Source: Sambucus nigra
Lineage: Eukaryota; Streptophyta; Magnoliopsida; Dipsacales; Adoxaceae
Direction of reading: 5' to 3'
DNA length: 64,000 nt
NCBI GenBank assembly: GCA_949130495.1
Contig: OX422215.1
Span: forward strand, 525,681,755 to 525,745,754
Of this stretch, positions 1 through 11,501 are shown in pieces (the stretch's first letter is position 1; each line of letters starts with the position of its first letter). Under the pieces are notes generated by a model that did not search any database, was not told where the DNA came from, and saw nothing but the letters and a program-made list of their open reading frames with translations. Made by a program: the position numbers and the translations under genes.

Positions 1-194
1 TTGGGTAAAATTGGGGATTGATGATAATTTCATGTTGTTTAGGAAGATTTGACGCTATAAATATGTTGAGGTACGATCTAAGTATGTTTAGGAATGACTA
101 GGAACATTAAAACACTGTTGGGATGATTTTTGGATGAGTTTTAAGAAGAAGAGAATTTGGAAAAACGAGATAGGAAATTTTGGGCTCGAAACTG

Positions 195-364
195 TCATCT
201 CGTTAGAAGACCTGCCCAGGTCGTTCGAACGAGCTCGTTCGAACGAGCTTCTAACGAGGTGACAGTTTGCCTTCTAACGAGTTGGATGTTCGTTAGATGC
301 CCCTTTCGTTCGAACGAACTCTCGTTCGAACGACCTCGTTCGAACGAGACTTCTAACGAGTTGA
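195..364. repeat. Palindrome cluster CTCGTTCGAACGAG / CTCGTTAGAAG in the A LTR
   Basis: About 170 bp hold repeated perfect palindromes of the form CTCGTTCGAACGAG. They alternate with half-site variants CTCGTTAGAAG and its reverse complement CTTCTAACGAG. I count about 21 CpG in this stretch, dense for an AT-rich LTR. The same array recurs in the A 3' LTR (about 18890-19040) and in both B LTRs (about 9569-9763 and 17373-17553), with whole units gained or lost between copies. Confidence 0.85.
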
Positions 365-1477
365 TAGATTGGCCTTTTTGGCCAAATTTGATTTCTAGTG
401 TCCCGTAACCTTGTTTAATTGTAGAGATAACATTCCCTTGATGACTAATTGATATAGTTGGGATATTCGGGATATATCGAGGAGTAAAATATAGAAGAAT
501 GATTTGAACCAAATGGTATTTGTGGATTAGGAGACGTGCGACTAATCACGATGTGAGGATAATTAATGACTTAAATGCATATAAACCGGGGGCATATAAT
601 TTGTGTGACATTAACAGTTGGTATAAGAATGAGAAGTATACCACTAATAAAATATGATAATTACTAAGATGTGTGCATGCTTAGTATGTATGATTTTATG
701 TGTATGAAATACCTACCATACTTACTATCACGGGAAGATTGCGTTCGTTTAGGACCATCTAATCTTTGTGTGCCTACGGGGGGGATATAAATTGGTACCT
801 CTAGGACATAGGTCAGAGAAGGACTTATTGGGAATATAATAAGTCTGCTGATCGTGGGAGCGTAGGTATGTGCGTGACCCATGTGATGTGACTGTGTTCG
901 CCTCCATTGTTTGTGATTTGCTATTACCTGAGAACGATTCCTGAGGGATTCGGAATGCGTGATCCTTATGTACGTGATGTACCGGGATGGATAGCAGAGT
1001 ATGTGTGCACCGCAGCTTAGTCTCGGGGTGCTAGTTTTGTATATTTATGACGTGAATAATATACGGTTAAATAATGAGAACTTTCATGTTTATATTGTGT
1101 AGTGTAATTTATCGTAATAATCGCTAAAGATAAAAAGGGAGAACCTGTAGTGAATTGCATTGCTAATAATTGAGAATTCGAGAATTAAAGTAAAGCCCTC
1201 TATTTAAGTGATAACATTTGGAATTCATATTGTGAATCGAGTAGATGGGTTAGAACTTATGTCGGTTTAGTTAGATATAAATACCACTTAGATGGGTACT
1301 GTACGTTAGGAGTGCACGATTAGTCGAGAGGTGAGTATTTCATGTGAGAGCACGTCCTAACACGTATTTTGCATTCATTGTTTTAATGTTATTAAAGCAC
1401 TTGCTGTTTTTAAAATACTCTCCACTTTCGGGATCTGACCCGTTTGATTTCAAATCTATTTTTGTAAAAACCTTTTA

Positions 1478-1499
1478 GGTGCCCAGCCACAAGGACACC
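1478..1499 (+). other. Conserved LTR hairpin GGTGCCC...GGACACC
   Basis: A 22-bp segment can fold with 7-bp arms (GGTGCCC and GGACACC, one G-T pair) around a loop AGCCACAA. Equivalent segments occur in the A 3' LTR (20155), in B on the minus strand (8436, 16241), in F (43478, 49637) and in solo LTR H (59250), each followed downstream by TAGACGC. It lies roughly 450-510 bp from the LTR 3' end. Its role is unknown; an RNA element in the retroviral leader is one option. Confidence 0.6.
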
Positions 1500-1990
1500 A
1501 TGCATAGGATTTCCATTCAGGTGACGAGCTATAGCTGTTTGTGGAAGTTACAGGGCCTTACTAGTAGACGCTTCTTTTGTCTTGACACTATTCAGTTTTC
1601 ATCATTTGTAGGGCATATCGCCCATTTCTATTAGAGACATTTCATATTTCGGTTATTCAGATTGTTGGCATGTAATTAATTCAGGATACACTGTTTCATT
1701 TATTTCAGTTGTGGGATTATTCTGAGGAGTTTTTCCCCTGGATTTATTATTATTTGTTGATTACTTTATTGGGACTTTATGGTGTATGGTTATGATATTC
1801 TTTCCTAATTCTTTTATTGTATGTTAATCAGACTTAATTTAAAATTTGACATCTTACTTTTTAAATACTAGGTGGTTAGTAATGATTAAAATGTTTTTGA
1901 CAGTGATACTGTTAACTGGACCAACTTGACATTTTGTATTAATTTAATAAAGAAGTAGCTACCCGGTATTTAATTAGTCAGGGTGTCACA

Positions 1991-2100
1991 GGTGGTATCA
2001 GAGCATCAGGTTCCAGTACCCTTTAGGATCTGTACGGCCTATTATGCTTCCAACATAACTTTCTTTGATATAGAGCCCTATGTTTAGGATTGTTGATTCC
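1991..2100 (+). promoter_or_regulatory. Primer-binding site and conserved leader of A
   Basis: TGGTATCAGAGC at 1993-2004 is the usual plant retrotransposon primer-binding site, complementary to the 3' end of initiator tRNA-Met. The following ~100 nt (ATCAGGTTCCAGT..., TTAGGATCTG, TATAGAGCCCTAT, AGGATTGTTG) match the leaders of B and F much better than the surrounding DNA does. This makes it a candidate packaging or dimerisation region. Confidence 0.8.
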
Positions 2101-4189
2101 TTTAGTAAAATTTCGTTCTCCTGATATGATGTATATGATAGCGAATCGTATTGCGATTGGGTGTATTCGTGTGCCGAACAATGTAGTACGTCAGGCGAAG
2201 ACAGTTGGGTGAACAGCAAGAGGCAAATATATATTTAGGTTAATTGATTTATTTAAAGAAGGATGATCGTAGTTGAAGTCACCGATACTATGGCACGAAA
2301 GTCCTGGATGATATAGAAGGCTAAGGCGCGACTTGAGACTTCCGGGTACAGCTATAGTAGGAATGGGGTCAAATTAGACACATCTAACAAGGTTGGAATG
2401 GCAGAGAAAGAGTTAGGTGTAACATTGAAGAGAACCAGCAGTAGAAATACACGAAAGGCGAAGACGGCATGTGCTAGCCAAACGAATGCAATGTATCCAA
2501 AGGCTTGGACATATGTCAGGATATGACCAATTGAGAGTGAAAATTTGGAGAAATTTTTCCTTGACTCGTAAGAGCGGAGATTCAATGGTGAGAAACAAGC
2601 AACCCACTTAAAAGTGGAATGTGATGTCGAGAGGGTGTACACGTATGGTTTGACCATAAGTTCCTTCATAAGATGTTCAGGTTGAAAGGCGAATGTTATT
2701 CTGAACTCACATAAGAGGGCCAAACAGGGGTTAACTTGTGAGGAGAAGTTTCTCACACCGGGTGGAGAAGGTGGTATGGAGAAGAGGATGTTAAAGGTAG
2801 AATCTACATACAAGAAGAATTGTTAACTCTTATGGGGAATTCTGCTTGGATGATAAATACAGATAGTAATAATATCGCATGGTGTAAATTTGGAGGTAAA
2901 TGTTCCCTTGGGTAGGGAGATACAAAAATCGAAGAATTTTTATAGAATAAGACTGGGAAAATGGTGTTGGAGAAACACCACAAGGAGGAAGACCCAACGG
3001 AGAAACCGTTAAAATAATTCGATAGCGGAATTACTACCGAGCAATGGTAATTTCAGTAAGAGAGGTGGAAAACTAGTAGTGTGTTCCTTAGGTACATCAA
3101 GCTAAGGGAACAATGGAGATAGTCTTCAAAGCTGAGACTACCAACGTCCGAGGAAAGGACCACTTTAACATGGTTAGGGTGACCGAAAATACGTGGAGTA
3201 TGTGTAGAGGTACTTTGTGGGAGTGAAAACCCATACATTATAAATGTTTCCCGATGCAAGTGTAGGGATAAAGGTATTATGCCTGGCGAGGGCGACAGTT
3301 ATTGAAATATTTGGTGTGGTACGAACATGTGTTAAGACCAGAAACCATTAGAGCAGCCAGGACGATTGTCAGGATGGAAGTAGGAGTTATATCCTCAGAT
3401 GATGTTGCATGTTGGTTGTGATATAAACATGTTACTAAAATGGTTATTGTTGTTATTGTCACTTTTTCTTGAGAGTTGGGTTTAGTGAGTATCGACAATT
3501 TTGTTTATGTGAATATTTTTCGCTGATTGTGTGGGGTTCCTTGTATTATTATCCGTATAGGATGAATGGGTATATTGATAGCAGTACATGATTGATTGAT
3601 TGAAATTACTCATTTTAGTGCTGTATTACACAAGTATGATATTATCCAAATTGTGTTTTTATATAATTGTACCGATAGTGTGCTGGTATTACAAGTTTAT
3701 CGAAGTTACTACCTTGGGGTATAATGTTTTCGTTCTGGAGAGGCCCCATTTGTGAGAGGGACGGGCTCAAAATCCTACTATTGTATATATGTATATATAT
3801 ATAAATATTGCTGTGATTTCAAAGGCATAATGGTCTCGGATACTTAATCCCAGTATGCGTAGGGATTTCATTGTTATGAGTCATTTGTAATTGATTTACT
3901 AGTCAACAAAGAGTTAGTTGGTTTTTATAATTAACGATAGAGAGGTCGTAATAAAAAGGGTGCATTATTTTATCACCCGTTGGAGATTTGGAAGTTTATA
4001 ATCATAGTTGTATGTCTGGGGACGGGAATTTGAGGGTCTCAAAATATCCCGCATGTTGTATATGAAATGTGATTTCCATCACTGTACAGAGAAAAGTGTC
4101 TTTCAGAAAGAGTTCCTTGTTTAAGTTAAATTGAGAAAGGAGATGTAACTTTGTGGTTAAGAGACGGGAACATAGGGGTACGTGTTATG

Positions 4190-4320
4190 GACTGAGGGCT
4201 TAATAAATCTCGATGACCGACAATGTTAGGTAGTAGTGTATCGGGGGGGTTCCTTGTTTGGATTTCGCTTTGCGAGACACCCCACGCATGAAACTTAGCG
4301 TAAGGTTGGTACTAAGGAAA
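4190..4320 (+). repeat. Block in A interior homologous to solo LTR H
   Basis: This segment aligns with 58840-58960 inside LTR H. Shared pieces in the same order are GAGGGC.TAAT, AATCTCGA, GGGGGGTTCCTT, TTTGGATTTC and ACACCCCACGCA. By eye it is roughly 80% alike over about 120 bp. It suggests that part of A's interior derives from, or was shared with, an H-like LTR. Confidence 0.6.
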
Positions 4321-4949
4321 TGTGTAGCCCTTCGTTCATGATTTGGATACCTCTATCGTTATGGGAGTACGTAGTTATAACGGGAAGTTACAATGAGTAA
4401 ATTATGATGTACGGACATTAGAGCCAGTTGTTAGTAAATTATGATATAAGGTCAGTAGAGCCAGTGGTGTGGTGAAGAAGAGTACTGAAAATTTTGGTTT
4501 TATTTCGGCAGGTTGAAGGATGCATTGAGGTTAAGAAGTATTTAGGAATTCAAATTCCGAGGTGATTTAGAACGCCCAAGTGGTATGGCCACGTTGGAAA
4601 TACTAGAGCAATAAAGAGTTTGGAATACGTATAGCGTATTTGATGTGTAACGCCATATGCATGGGTTATAAAAGCTGTAGATATTCTGGTTGACTAAAGT
4701 AGTATCGTCAGAAGAAGGGATATAGTTGGGTGAAATTATTACTTATAGGATTTAGCATCGTAAAAGAAGGTGTTAATGAGTATACTCGTATGTAATCAGT
4801 GTAGCACGTCCGAATGTAGTGAATAAGCAATGGAAAGCCATTTAATAAGGGGATATCTCTTGAGAAGGCAAATATTTAATTATTATGTGCAATTTGGAGT
4901 AGAGTTCCAACTAATCAAATGTTGTGGGTGACTCAAGAGTAAATAGAGT

Positions 4950-5910
4950 GAGAATGTTTGAGAAACGTGTGTGCTCGCGTTCAAATGATCAAGCTATATA
5001 TAAAACCCTTTTAACACAAACAAACCCTAAACATGCAGCAGTATGTGATTGAATAAATTGATAATCTACGCAAGAACATTCAAACACATGCAATTAAGGA
5101 AAAATCCCCCTCAGGGGCAAAACCATTTATTTTCACTATAATTTGTAAGAGAACGGCTTACAATCGGATTACAATGAAAATACAAGTTGACTAAGAATTA
5201 CCCTCGGGTATCGGATTCTGTAGTCGCGGATGGAATTATCCCTTTCCAGTAGGGCTGCAATGAAGAAGAAGAATGGTCTCCTCCACAAGGGTTGAACAAA
5301 CCAAAGTTGTGTTCTTGGGTTGCTTAAAGGATTCACAAAGGTTTGGCAATGATGTGTGAATCAAAACATGAGTCTTGGGACTCAAGAATATGAAGACTAG
5401 GTGTATTTGGACTCTCAAATTCGTCTCCTAAAGTCTTGCAAAACAACTCCCCCGAAGTTGGTATTTATAGGAAAAAATATGAAGAGTCCCATGTTTTTAA
5501 AACTCTAAAATTCTATCCAGCGTACAAAAAAAACAGCATTCTTTAAGGAATTTTCTCTATCTTCAAAAGGCCATAGCTCCTTCACCGTAGCTCGGATTGA
5601 GGTGCCGTTTTTTCCAATATCTTTGTTGCGGCGAGCTCTTCAACTTTCTAGTTGACCAAACCTCCGAACTATGGATGTAAAATTACGAAAATGCCCTTGA
5701 ACTCTCCTATAGTGCCTTTTTTCACTGTTTTGACTTCCCTTGCGTACCACTTGCATTAAGTCCCTAAAATCTTGGACCGTGAAGTCGTTGAGGCAGATGT
5801 GGGACATATTAATGGAGATGTTGAATGCTTGATTCCCGGAATTCGGATAGAGGCCGTCATGTGAGATCGTGAGGTGACGTGCCAAATGTAGCGGCGTACG
5901 ACATACACAA
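4950..5910 (-). mobile_element. Possible old solo LTR (Copia-like) inside A
   Basis: Read on the minus strand this stretch resembles an LTR promoter. TATAAATA lies at 5462-5469, with a transcribed-looking segment downstream, then GCCCCTGAGGGGGATTTTTCC, a style I associate with Copia-type LTR R/U5 regions. Neither end nor a target duplication could be fixed, and no primer-binding site adjoins. It may instead be an antisense promoter native to A. Confidence 0.3.
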
Positions 5911-7045
5911 ATGTAACATGTTGGACATGAGAAAAAATGTCCTTACAATGTTAATAAGGTATAAGGAGTCCGAATTTTCACAAAGAGGTGAGAAAGTGTA
6001 AGGGTCGAAACTTTGGCATACGCCAAGAGAAGCAGAGGATCGTTAAGTATCACTTAACGGGAAGGAACATTTACAAGAAAGTCAGCATTTAAAGGGGTGT
6101 AGTAAGTAGTAGAACGGTTGGGTGTTAGACGATTAACCAATTAATTTTGTATCCAACCGATGATTCCAAGGATGGAAGAGTCAAGTTAGTAAATTCCTTG
6201 AGGGGTAACAAATTCCTTCAAATACGTGAGTCATGTTGTTCAGAAGAAGACAAATTGTTATATACTTGAATGATTTACACTATTAGATAGTGAGCACGCG
6301 GGTACGTGGTTCGACGTAGTATTATTTAGAACTGGGATGAAATACCCGAAATCCACATTCAGGTGGGGTGACAATAAGTAGAGGAAATAACGATTCAAAC
6401 TGAGGGTTGTATCACCTATAACCCGAGGTGCAGGCGCAAGGTGACTAACGACTGATGGATTGTATGAAAGAAATTTTGAATTCATTGCGATATTTTCAAT
6501 TCCAAATCGGGTATAACTAGTGAGGTATATTGTAGTCATGAGGAGGAGATATTACCTAATGGTAGAGTTGGGGGAAAAGCACCCGTATCTATTTATGGTG
6601 GACAAGGTGCTTACAAAGGTTTGTGTGACACCAACAGGCTGAAGTGATTTTCCCTTGTGTAAAAGACACAACGTATAATGTCGGGATATTTCAAGGAATG
6701 GACAAGCGTAGTCAGATGTGTTATTGATTCATCCCAGGATGGGAGTTTGGTGTTTTGATAAACACGGGAGTTAGTAGTGAGGTGCGGACTCACAATACTA
6801 ATAAAAATAATGCGGCTAATGATGTATAGGCTATTTTTATTCGAATGTTGTTTAATAAGAGCACAACGTGAGGTGAATTTATCGAAGATTATTCTGATAA
6901 GGTATCAAGTATGTTAAACAAGCTTATTGTGAAGCGAGGGTTTTAGTGATTTGGGCTTTTTTTTTTTATAATTGTTTTGAATACTGGAGGATACCTAATT
7001 TTTCCAGGTGTGCCTTACTTATCCAAATTTCGGCATGAAATTCTG

Positions 7046-7062
7046 TTATTAGGGGGGAAGTA
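7046..7062 (+). promoter_or_regulatory. Polypurine tract of A
   Basis: TTATTAGGGGGGAAGTA lies directly before the LTR start TGTAATACCCCGTA at 7063. The same tract in reverse complement borders B's 3' LTR at 10886, which supports A and B being close relatives. Confidence 0.85.
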
Positions 7063-7940
7063 TGTAATACCCCGTACTGTTATGGATATTATTTATGGGA
7101 TTAATTAAATTAAATGTGAATTAATTGAGAATTAATCTGGATAAAATACTAACGAGATGTGAGTTGGTATTTGATTATAATGTGTATACATATGATGTGA
7201 TATGAATATTGAAAATATTGAAATTGTCGCGAGATAGAAATACGGCAATTTGAGAAATTTTGTTGGGACGCGCGTGACAATCGCGTCAGGAATGTAATTA
7301 TTTAAATTAAAAAGTGAATATTATTTTTATCAACTGTATGGTCATTTTGAGTGCGTCAACGAGTCCGAAAGGGTCGAAATAGTCAGAAAACACTAGTCGG
7401 GGGTTTAGTTTGGGTCCAGGGGCATTTTTAGGCCATACCGGCAACTTAAAAGGGTAGTTTGGTAATTTTGGAATTTTGGGAGTTATGACCAACGAATTTT
7501 GGGAGTTTAACATAGGAAATTTAATGACCCACTAACCCATTACCAACACTTAAGTGATTAGAGGGCTAAGGGAGTTTCATGAGAAGTTAGGAGAGGTTCC
7601 CAAAAGAGAAAACCTTAACCTCCATCTTCAACCTTCAACCTTGGGAGAAAAAGGAGAGAGAAACCTTCATCAATCCAACACCAAATTCAGAGAATAATCC
7701 GAGGCAAGTTGTTTAATTACGTTAATTTCAAGCGAATGTTTCTTCCATGCTTAGAAATTTATATAATTGCATTGTATTGGGAGATTTATAAAAACCCATG
7801 AAATTGGAGTCGTAAATTCAGGTTGTGATATAGGGACTACATGTAGAATTGTTATTGGGTGATTATAGTAATAGAAATACGACTTTGATGATACAAAAAT
7901 GGATTTATTAATGGAAATTGATGACTTTAAATTTCTAGGG
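7063..7940 (+). mobile_element. 3' LTR of A, left part (before B insertion)
   Basis: Starts TGTAATACCCCGTA right after the polypurine tract and matches the start of B's LTR read on the minus strand. At 7702-7709 it has AGGCAAGT, the GC-type splice donor candidate shared with B, F and H. It ends at 7940 with TAGGG, the 5-bp target duplication of B. The remainder is at 18671-20667, giving an LTR of about 2.87 kb. Confidence 0.85.
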
Positions 7941-10885
7941 TGTGACACCTCGACTAATTAAATACCGGGTAGCTACTCCTTTATTAAAGTAATACAAAAT
8001 GTCAAGTTGGTCCAGTCAATAGCATCACTGTCGAAAACATTTTTGATTACTAACCACCTAGTATTTAAAAAGTGAGTTGCCAAATTTTAAGTTAACTCTG
8101 ATTAACATGCAATAAGAGGATAATGAAAGAATAACAAACATAATTCATTAACCATAACGAAGTAATGAAATAACCAACAAATATTAATAAAACCGGAGGA
8201 AAAATCCTCTCAACAATTCCACAACTGAAATGAATAAAACAAAGTATCCTGAATTAATTACATGCCAAAAGCCTGAAAATCTGAAATAGGAAATAACACT
8301 AATGGAAATGGGCGACATGCCCTGCAACTGATGAATACTGAATATGGAGTAAAGATGAAAGAAGCGTCTACTAGCAAGGCCCTGTAACTTCGACAAACAG
8401 CTACAGCTCATCACCTGAATGAAAATCCTATGCATGGTGTCCTTGTGGCTGGGCACCTAAAATGGTTTTTACAAAAAGTAGATTTGAAAGCAAACGAATC
8501 AAAAGCCCGAAAGTGGAGGGTATTTAAAAATAGCAAGTGCTTTAATGACATTAAAACAATGAATGCAAAATACATGTTAGGACGTGCACTCACATGAAAT
8601 GCTCACCTCTCGACTAATTGTGGACTCCTAACGTACCGTACCCATCTAAGTGACATACATATCTAACGAACCCGTAATATGTTCTACCCATTAATACTAG
8701 ATTCTCATTAAGCATTCTAACGTTATCAACTAAAAAGAGGGCTTTCTTAAGCTCGGATTTTCAATTATTAGTAATACAATTTATTACAGGTTATCCTTTT
8801 ATAGTTACTCAAAGTGTTTCTGTATTTATACTCACAATACCAACATGAAAGTTCTCATTAATATAAGTGCATATTAGTCACGCCATAAATATACAATACA
8901 AGCACCCGAGACTAAGCTGCGGTGCACACATACTCTGCTATCCATCCCGGTACATCACGTACATAAGGATCACGCATTTCGAATCTCTCAGGAATCGTTC
9001 TCAGATAATTGCAAATCACAAACAATGGAGGTGAACACAGTCACATCACATGGGTCACGCACATACCTACGCTCCCACGATCAGCAGACTTATTAACATC
9101 CCAATAAGTCCTTCTCTGACCTATGTTCTCGAGGTACCAATCTAAATCCGGGAAACATAAGGATTAGAGGGCCCTAAGCGAACGTAAACCTCCCGTGATA
9201 GCAAGTATGGTAGGTATGTCATACACATAAGATTATATACATATACTAAGTATACACACATCTTAGTAATCACCGTAATTTATTTGTGGTACACTTCTCA
9301 TTCTCGTACCGACTTATAATGTTGCACAATTCATAAGTTCCCGGTTAATTCAATTATTTAAGCCGTCAATAATTCTCGCATCATAATAGTCACTCACGTC
9401 CTATTCCAAAATTTCCATTTAATTCGAATCGAACTCCTATGTTTTACTCCTCAATATATCCCAAATGTCCCAACTATATCAATTTATCATCAAGGGAATG
9501 GTATCTCTACAATTTAATAAGATTACGGGACACACAAAATTATAAAAGGCCAAAAAGCCTAAACTGTCAGCTCGTTAGAAGTCTCGTTCGAACGAGGCTG
9601 TTCGAACGAGAGTTCGTTAGAAACGAACTGGGCATCTAACGAGATCTCGTTCGAACGAAAGGCATGGAACGAACATCCCTCTCGTTAGAAGGCAAACTGT
9701 TAACTCATTAGAAGCTCCTTCGAACGAGCTCGTTCGAACGACCTGGGTGGGTCTTCTAACGAGAGGCCAGTTTCGAGCCCAGATTTTCCTATTCTCGTTT
9801 TTCCAACTTTTCTTCACCTCTAATCACATTCAAACATCAATCCAACAATTGTGCAAGGTTTCTACTCATTCCTAAACATACATAGGTCACATAATAACAT
9901 GTTTATGGGGTTAATTCATCCTAATCATCACCCAATTAACCAGTCTTTACATTTTTCCCCCAATCTCAAGAACAAGAACCCTAGAAATTTTTAAGATCAT
10001 CAATGGTCATAATTAAATCCTTGTTGTTTCATACAAGATATATTATCATCAGAATAATCACCTAAAAACAATTCTACATGCGATTCCACATCAAAATGTA
10101 AGTTTCTAATTCCAATTTAATGGGTTTTCATCAATCTCCCAAAAACAATGAAATTTTCAGAAATGTCTAAGCATGGAAGAAACATTCAATGAAATTAAAG
10201 TAATTAAACCACTTGCCTTTGATATATCTCTAATTTGATGTTGAAGATTGAATTGTTCTCTCTCCCTCTGCAGAATTTCTCCTCTCTCTCTCTCTACAAC
10301 TTCTTCTCTAAAGATGACAATGGTGGCTACAGGTTGTCTTAGGAAACCCTAAACCTATTTCCAATAACTCCTGTAGCCCATTAAGTCAATTAGTGTACTT
10401 AGTGGGTTTAGTGAGTAAAGGTTAAGTCAGATTTTAATTCCTAATTTTCGTGGGTTTTAATTCCCAAAAAATCAAAATCACCAAACTACCCTTATACGTT
10501 GCCGGCATGACCTAAAAATGCCCCGGGACCCAAACTAAACCCCCGGGTAGTGTTTTCTGACTATTTCGACCCTTCTGGACGCGTTGGCGCACTCAAAATG
10601 ACCATACGATCAATAGAATTAAAATTCACTTTTTAATTAAATAATAATATTCCTGACGCGCCTGTCGAACGCGTCTCAACAAAATTCCAAATTTTCGTAT
10701 TACAAACTCACGACAAATTTCATGATTCAATATTCATATATATATATATATAGACATATATACTCATTAAAATCAAATACCAACTCGCATCTCGCTAGTA
10801 TTTTTATCCGGATTAATTTCCAATTAATACACATTTAATTCAATTAATCCCATAAATAAATATCATGAAAATACGGGGTATTACA
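7941..10885 (-). mobile_element. 3' LTR of B
   Basis: On the plus strand it runs from TGTGACACCTCGAC to GGGGTATTACA. It contains the conserved hairpin (8436-8457), the TTCGAA palindrome cluster (about 9569-9763), the donor-like AGGCAAGT (minus, 10211-10218), a GA/CT-rich leader (10258-10305), telobox AAACCCTAA (10344-10352) and TGGGCT (minus, 10375-10380). It carries extra palindrome units relative to the other B LTR. Confidence 0.9.
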
Positions 10886-10905
10886 TACTTCCCCCCTAAT
10901 AACAG
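10886..10905 (-). promoter_or_regulatory. Polypurine tract of B
   Basis: On the minus strand CTGTTATTAGGGGGGAAGTA directly precedes the LTR start TGTAATACCCC. It lies about 22 nt past the probable natural end of pol (TAG at 10928-10930). Confidence 0.85.
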
Positions 10906-10927
10906 AATTTCGTCCCGAAATTCGGAA

Positions 10928-11501
10928 CTAGAAAGTACCTGGTAAGAATAACTATGGATAACGTTCGCGCATATCATCCTCGTGCTCCCATGTGGACTCC
11001 TCGACAATATGATGTCGCCACTGAACACGCACTAACGGAACTATCTTTGACCGCAGTTTTTGCTCACTTCGGTCCAAAATAGCAATCGGCCCCTCCTCGT
11101 AGGAGCTATCAGGCTGGATATCGATGTCCTCCAAAGAAATGTGAGAATGATCCAAATCGTCTCTAAGATATTTCCTTAGCGAGGAAATATGAAACGCATC
11201 GTGAATCCGATGCAAATGCTCCGGTAACCCAAGTCTATACGCAACCGGTCCAATCCGCTCAATAATAGGAAATGGTCCCACATATCTCGGTGCCAACTTC
11301 CTTTTCTTCCCAAAATGCATAATCCCCTTCATAGGAGATACTCTGAGCAAAACCTAGTCCCCCACTTCAAATTCCCTGAAGGACCTCTTCGCATCAGCAT
11401 AGCTCTTCTACCTGTCCTGAGCTATCCGAATGCGACTCCGTATCAATTCTATCCTTACCGAAGTATCCCGAATCACTTCCGATGCAAGTAGTTTGTTGTC
11501 C
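10928..11501 (-). pseudogene. B pol: integrase C-terminus and chromodomain
   Basis: This part of the integrase follows the catalytic core after a single-base frameshift near 11500. It holds the GPY/F module (GPFPIIERIGPVAYRL, about residues 25-40 of the open stretch ending at 11350). The last ~45 residues are a chromodomain-like tail (VRVQWRHHIVEESTW). Chromodomains at this position guide chromovirus insertion to heterochromatin. A TAG at about 10952 removes the final residues before the natural stop at 10928. Two more TAG stops lie near 11355 and 11410. Confidence 0.85.

Larger units (their letters stand above)
1..1990 (+). mobile_element. 5' LTR of element A (partial)
   Basis: This is the downstream two thirds of the 5' LTR. 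It ends in GGTGTCACA and is followed by two bases and the PBS. It contains the TTCGAA palindrome cluster (195-364) and, further down, a short hairpin (1478-1499) shared with B, F and H. Compared with the 3' copy it carries one extra 14-bp palindrome unit. The small reading frames here are not coding. Confidence 0.85.
2101..7045 (+). other. Non-coding interior of A
   Basis: About 4.9 kb between leader and polypurine tract. I read it in all frames and saw no gag, zinc knuckle, protease, RT, RNase H or integrase motif. The longest open stretch (153 codons, minus strand, 2352-2813) has no recognisable family. Two sub-blocks stand out: an H-LTR-like block (about 4190-4320) and an antisense promoter-like block (about 4950-5900). 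A (TA)-rich stretch lies at 3784-3808. Confidence 0.6.

Noticed and set aside
195..364. CRISPR-like or heat-shock-element reading of the TTCGAA arrays
   Set aside because: Units lack uniform spacers, and TTC and GAA are directly adjacent rather than spaced by two bases as in heat-shock elements.
1993..2004. tRNA-like sequence TGGTATCAGAGC at several places
   Set aside because: Only the primer-binding segment is present next to LTR ends; no cloverleaf or full tRNA gene.
2352..2813. 153-codon open frame on the minus strand of A's interior
   Set aside because: No recognisable domain, no homologous frame in B or F, and antisense to the element; most likely chance.
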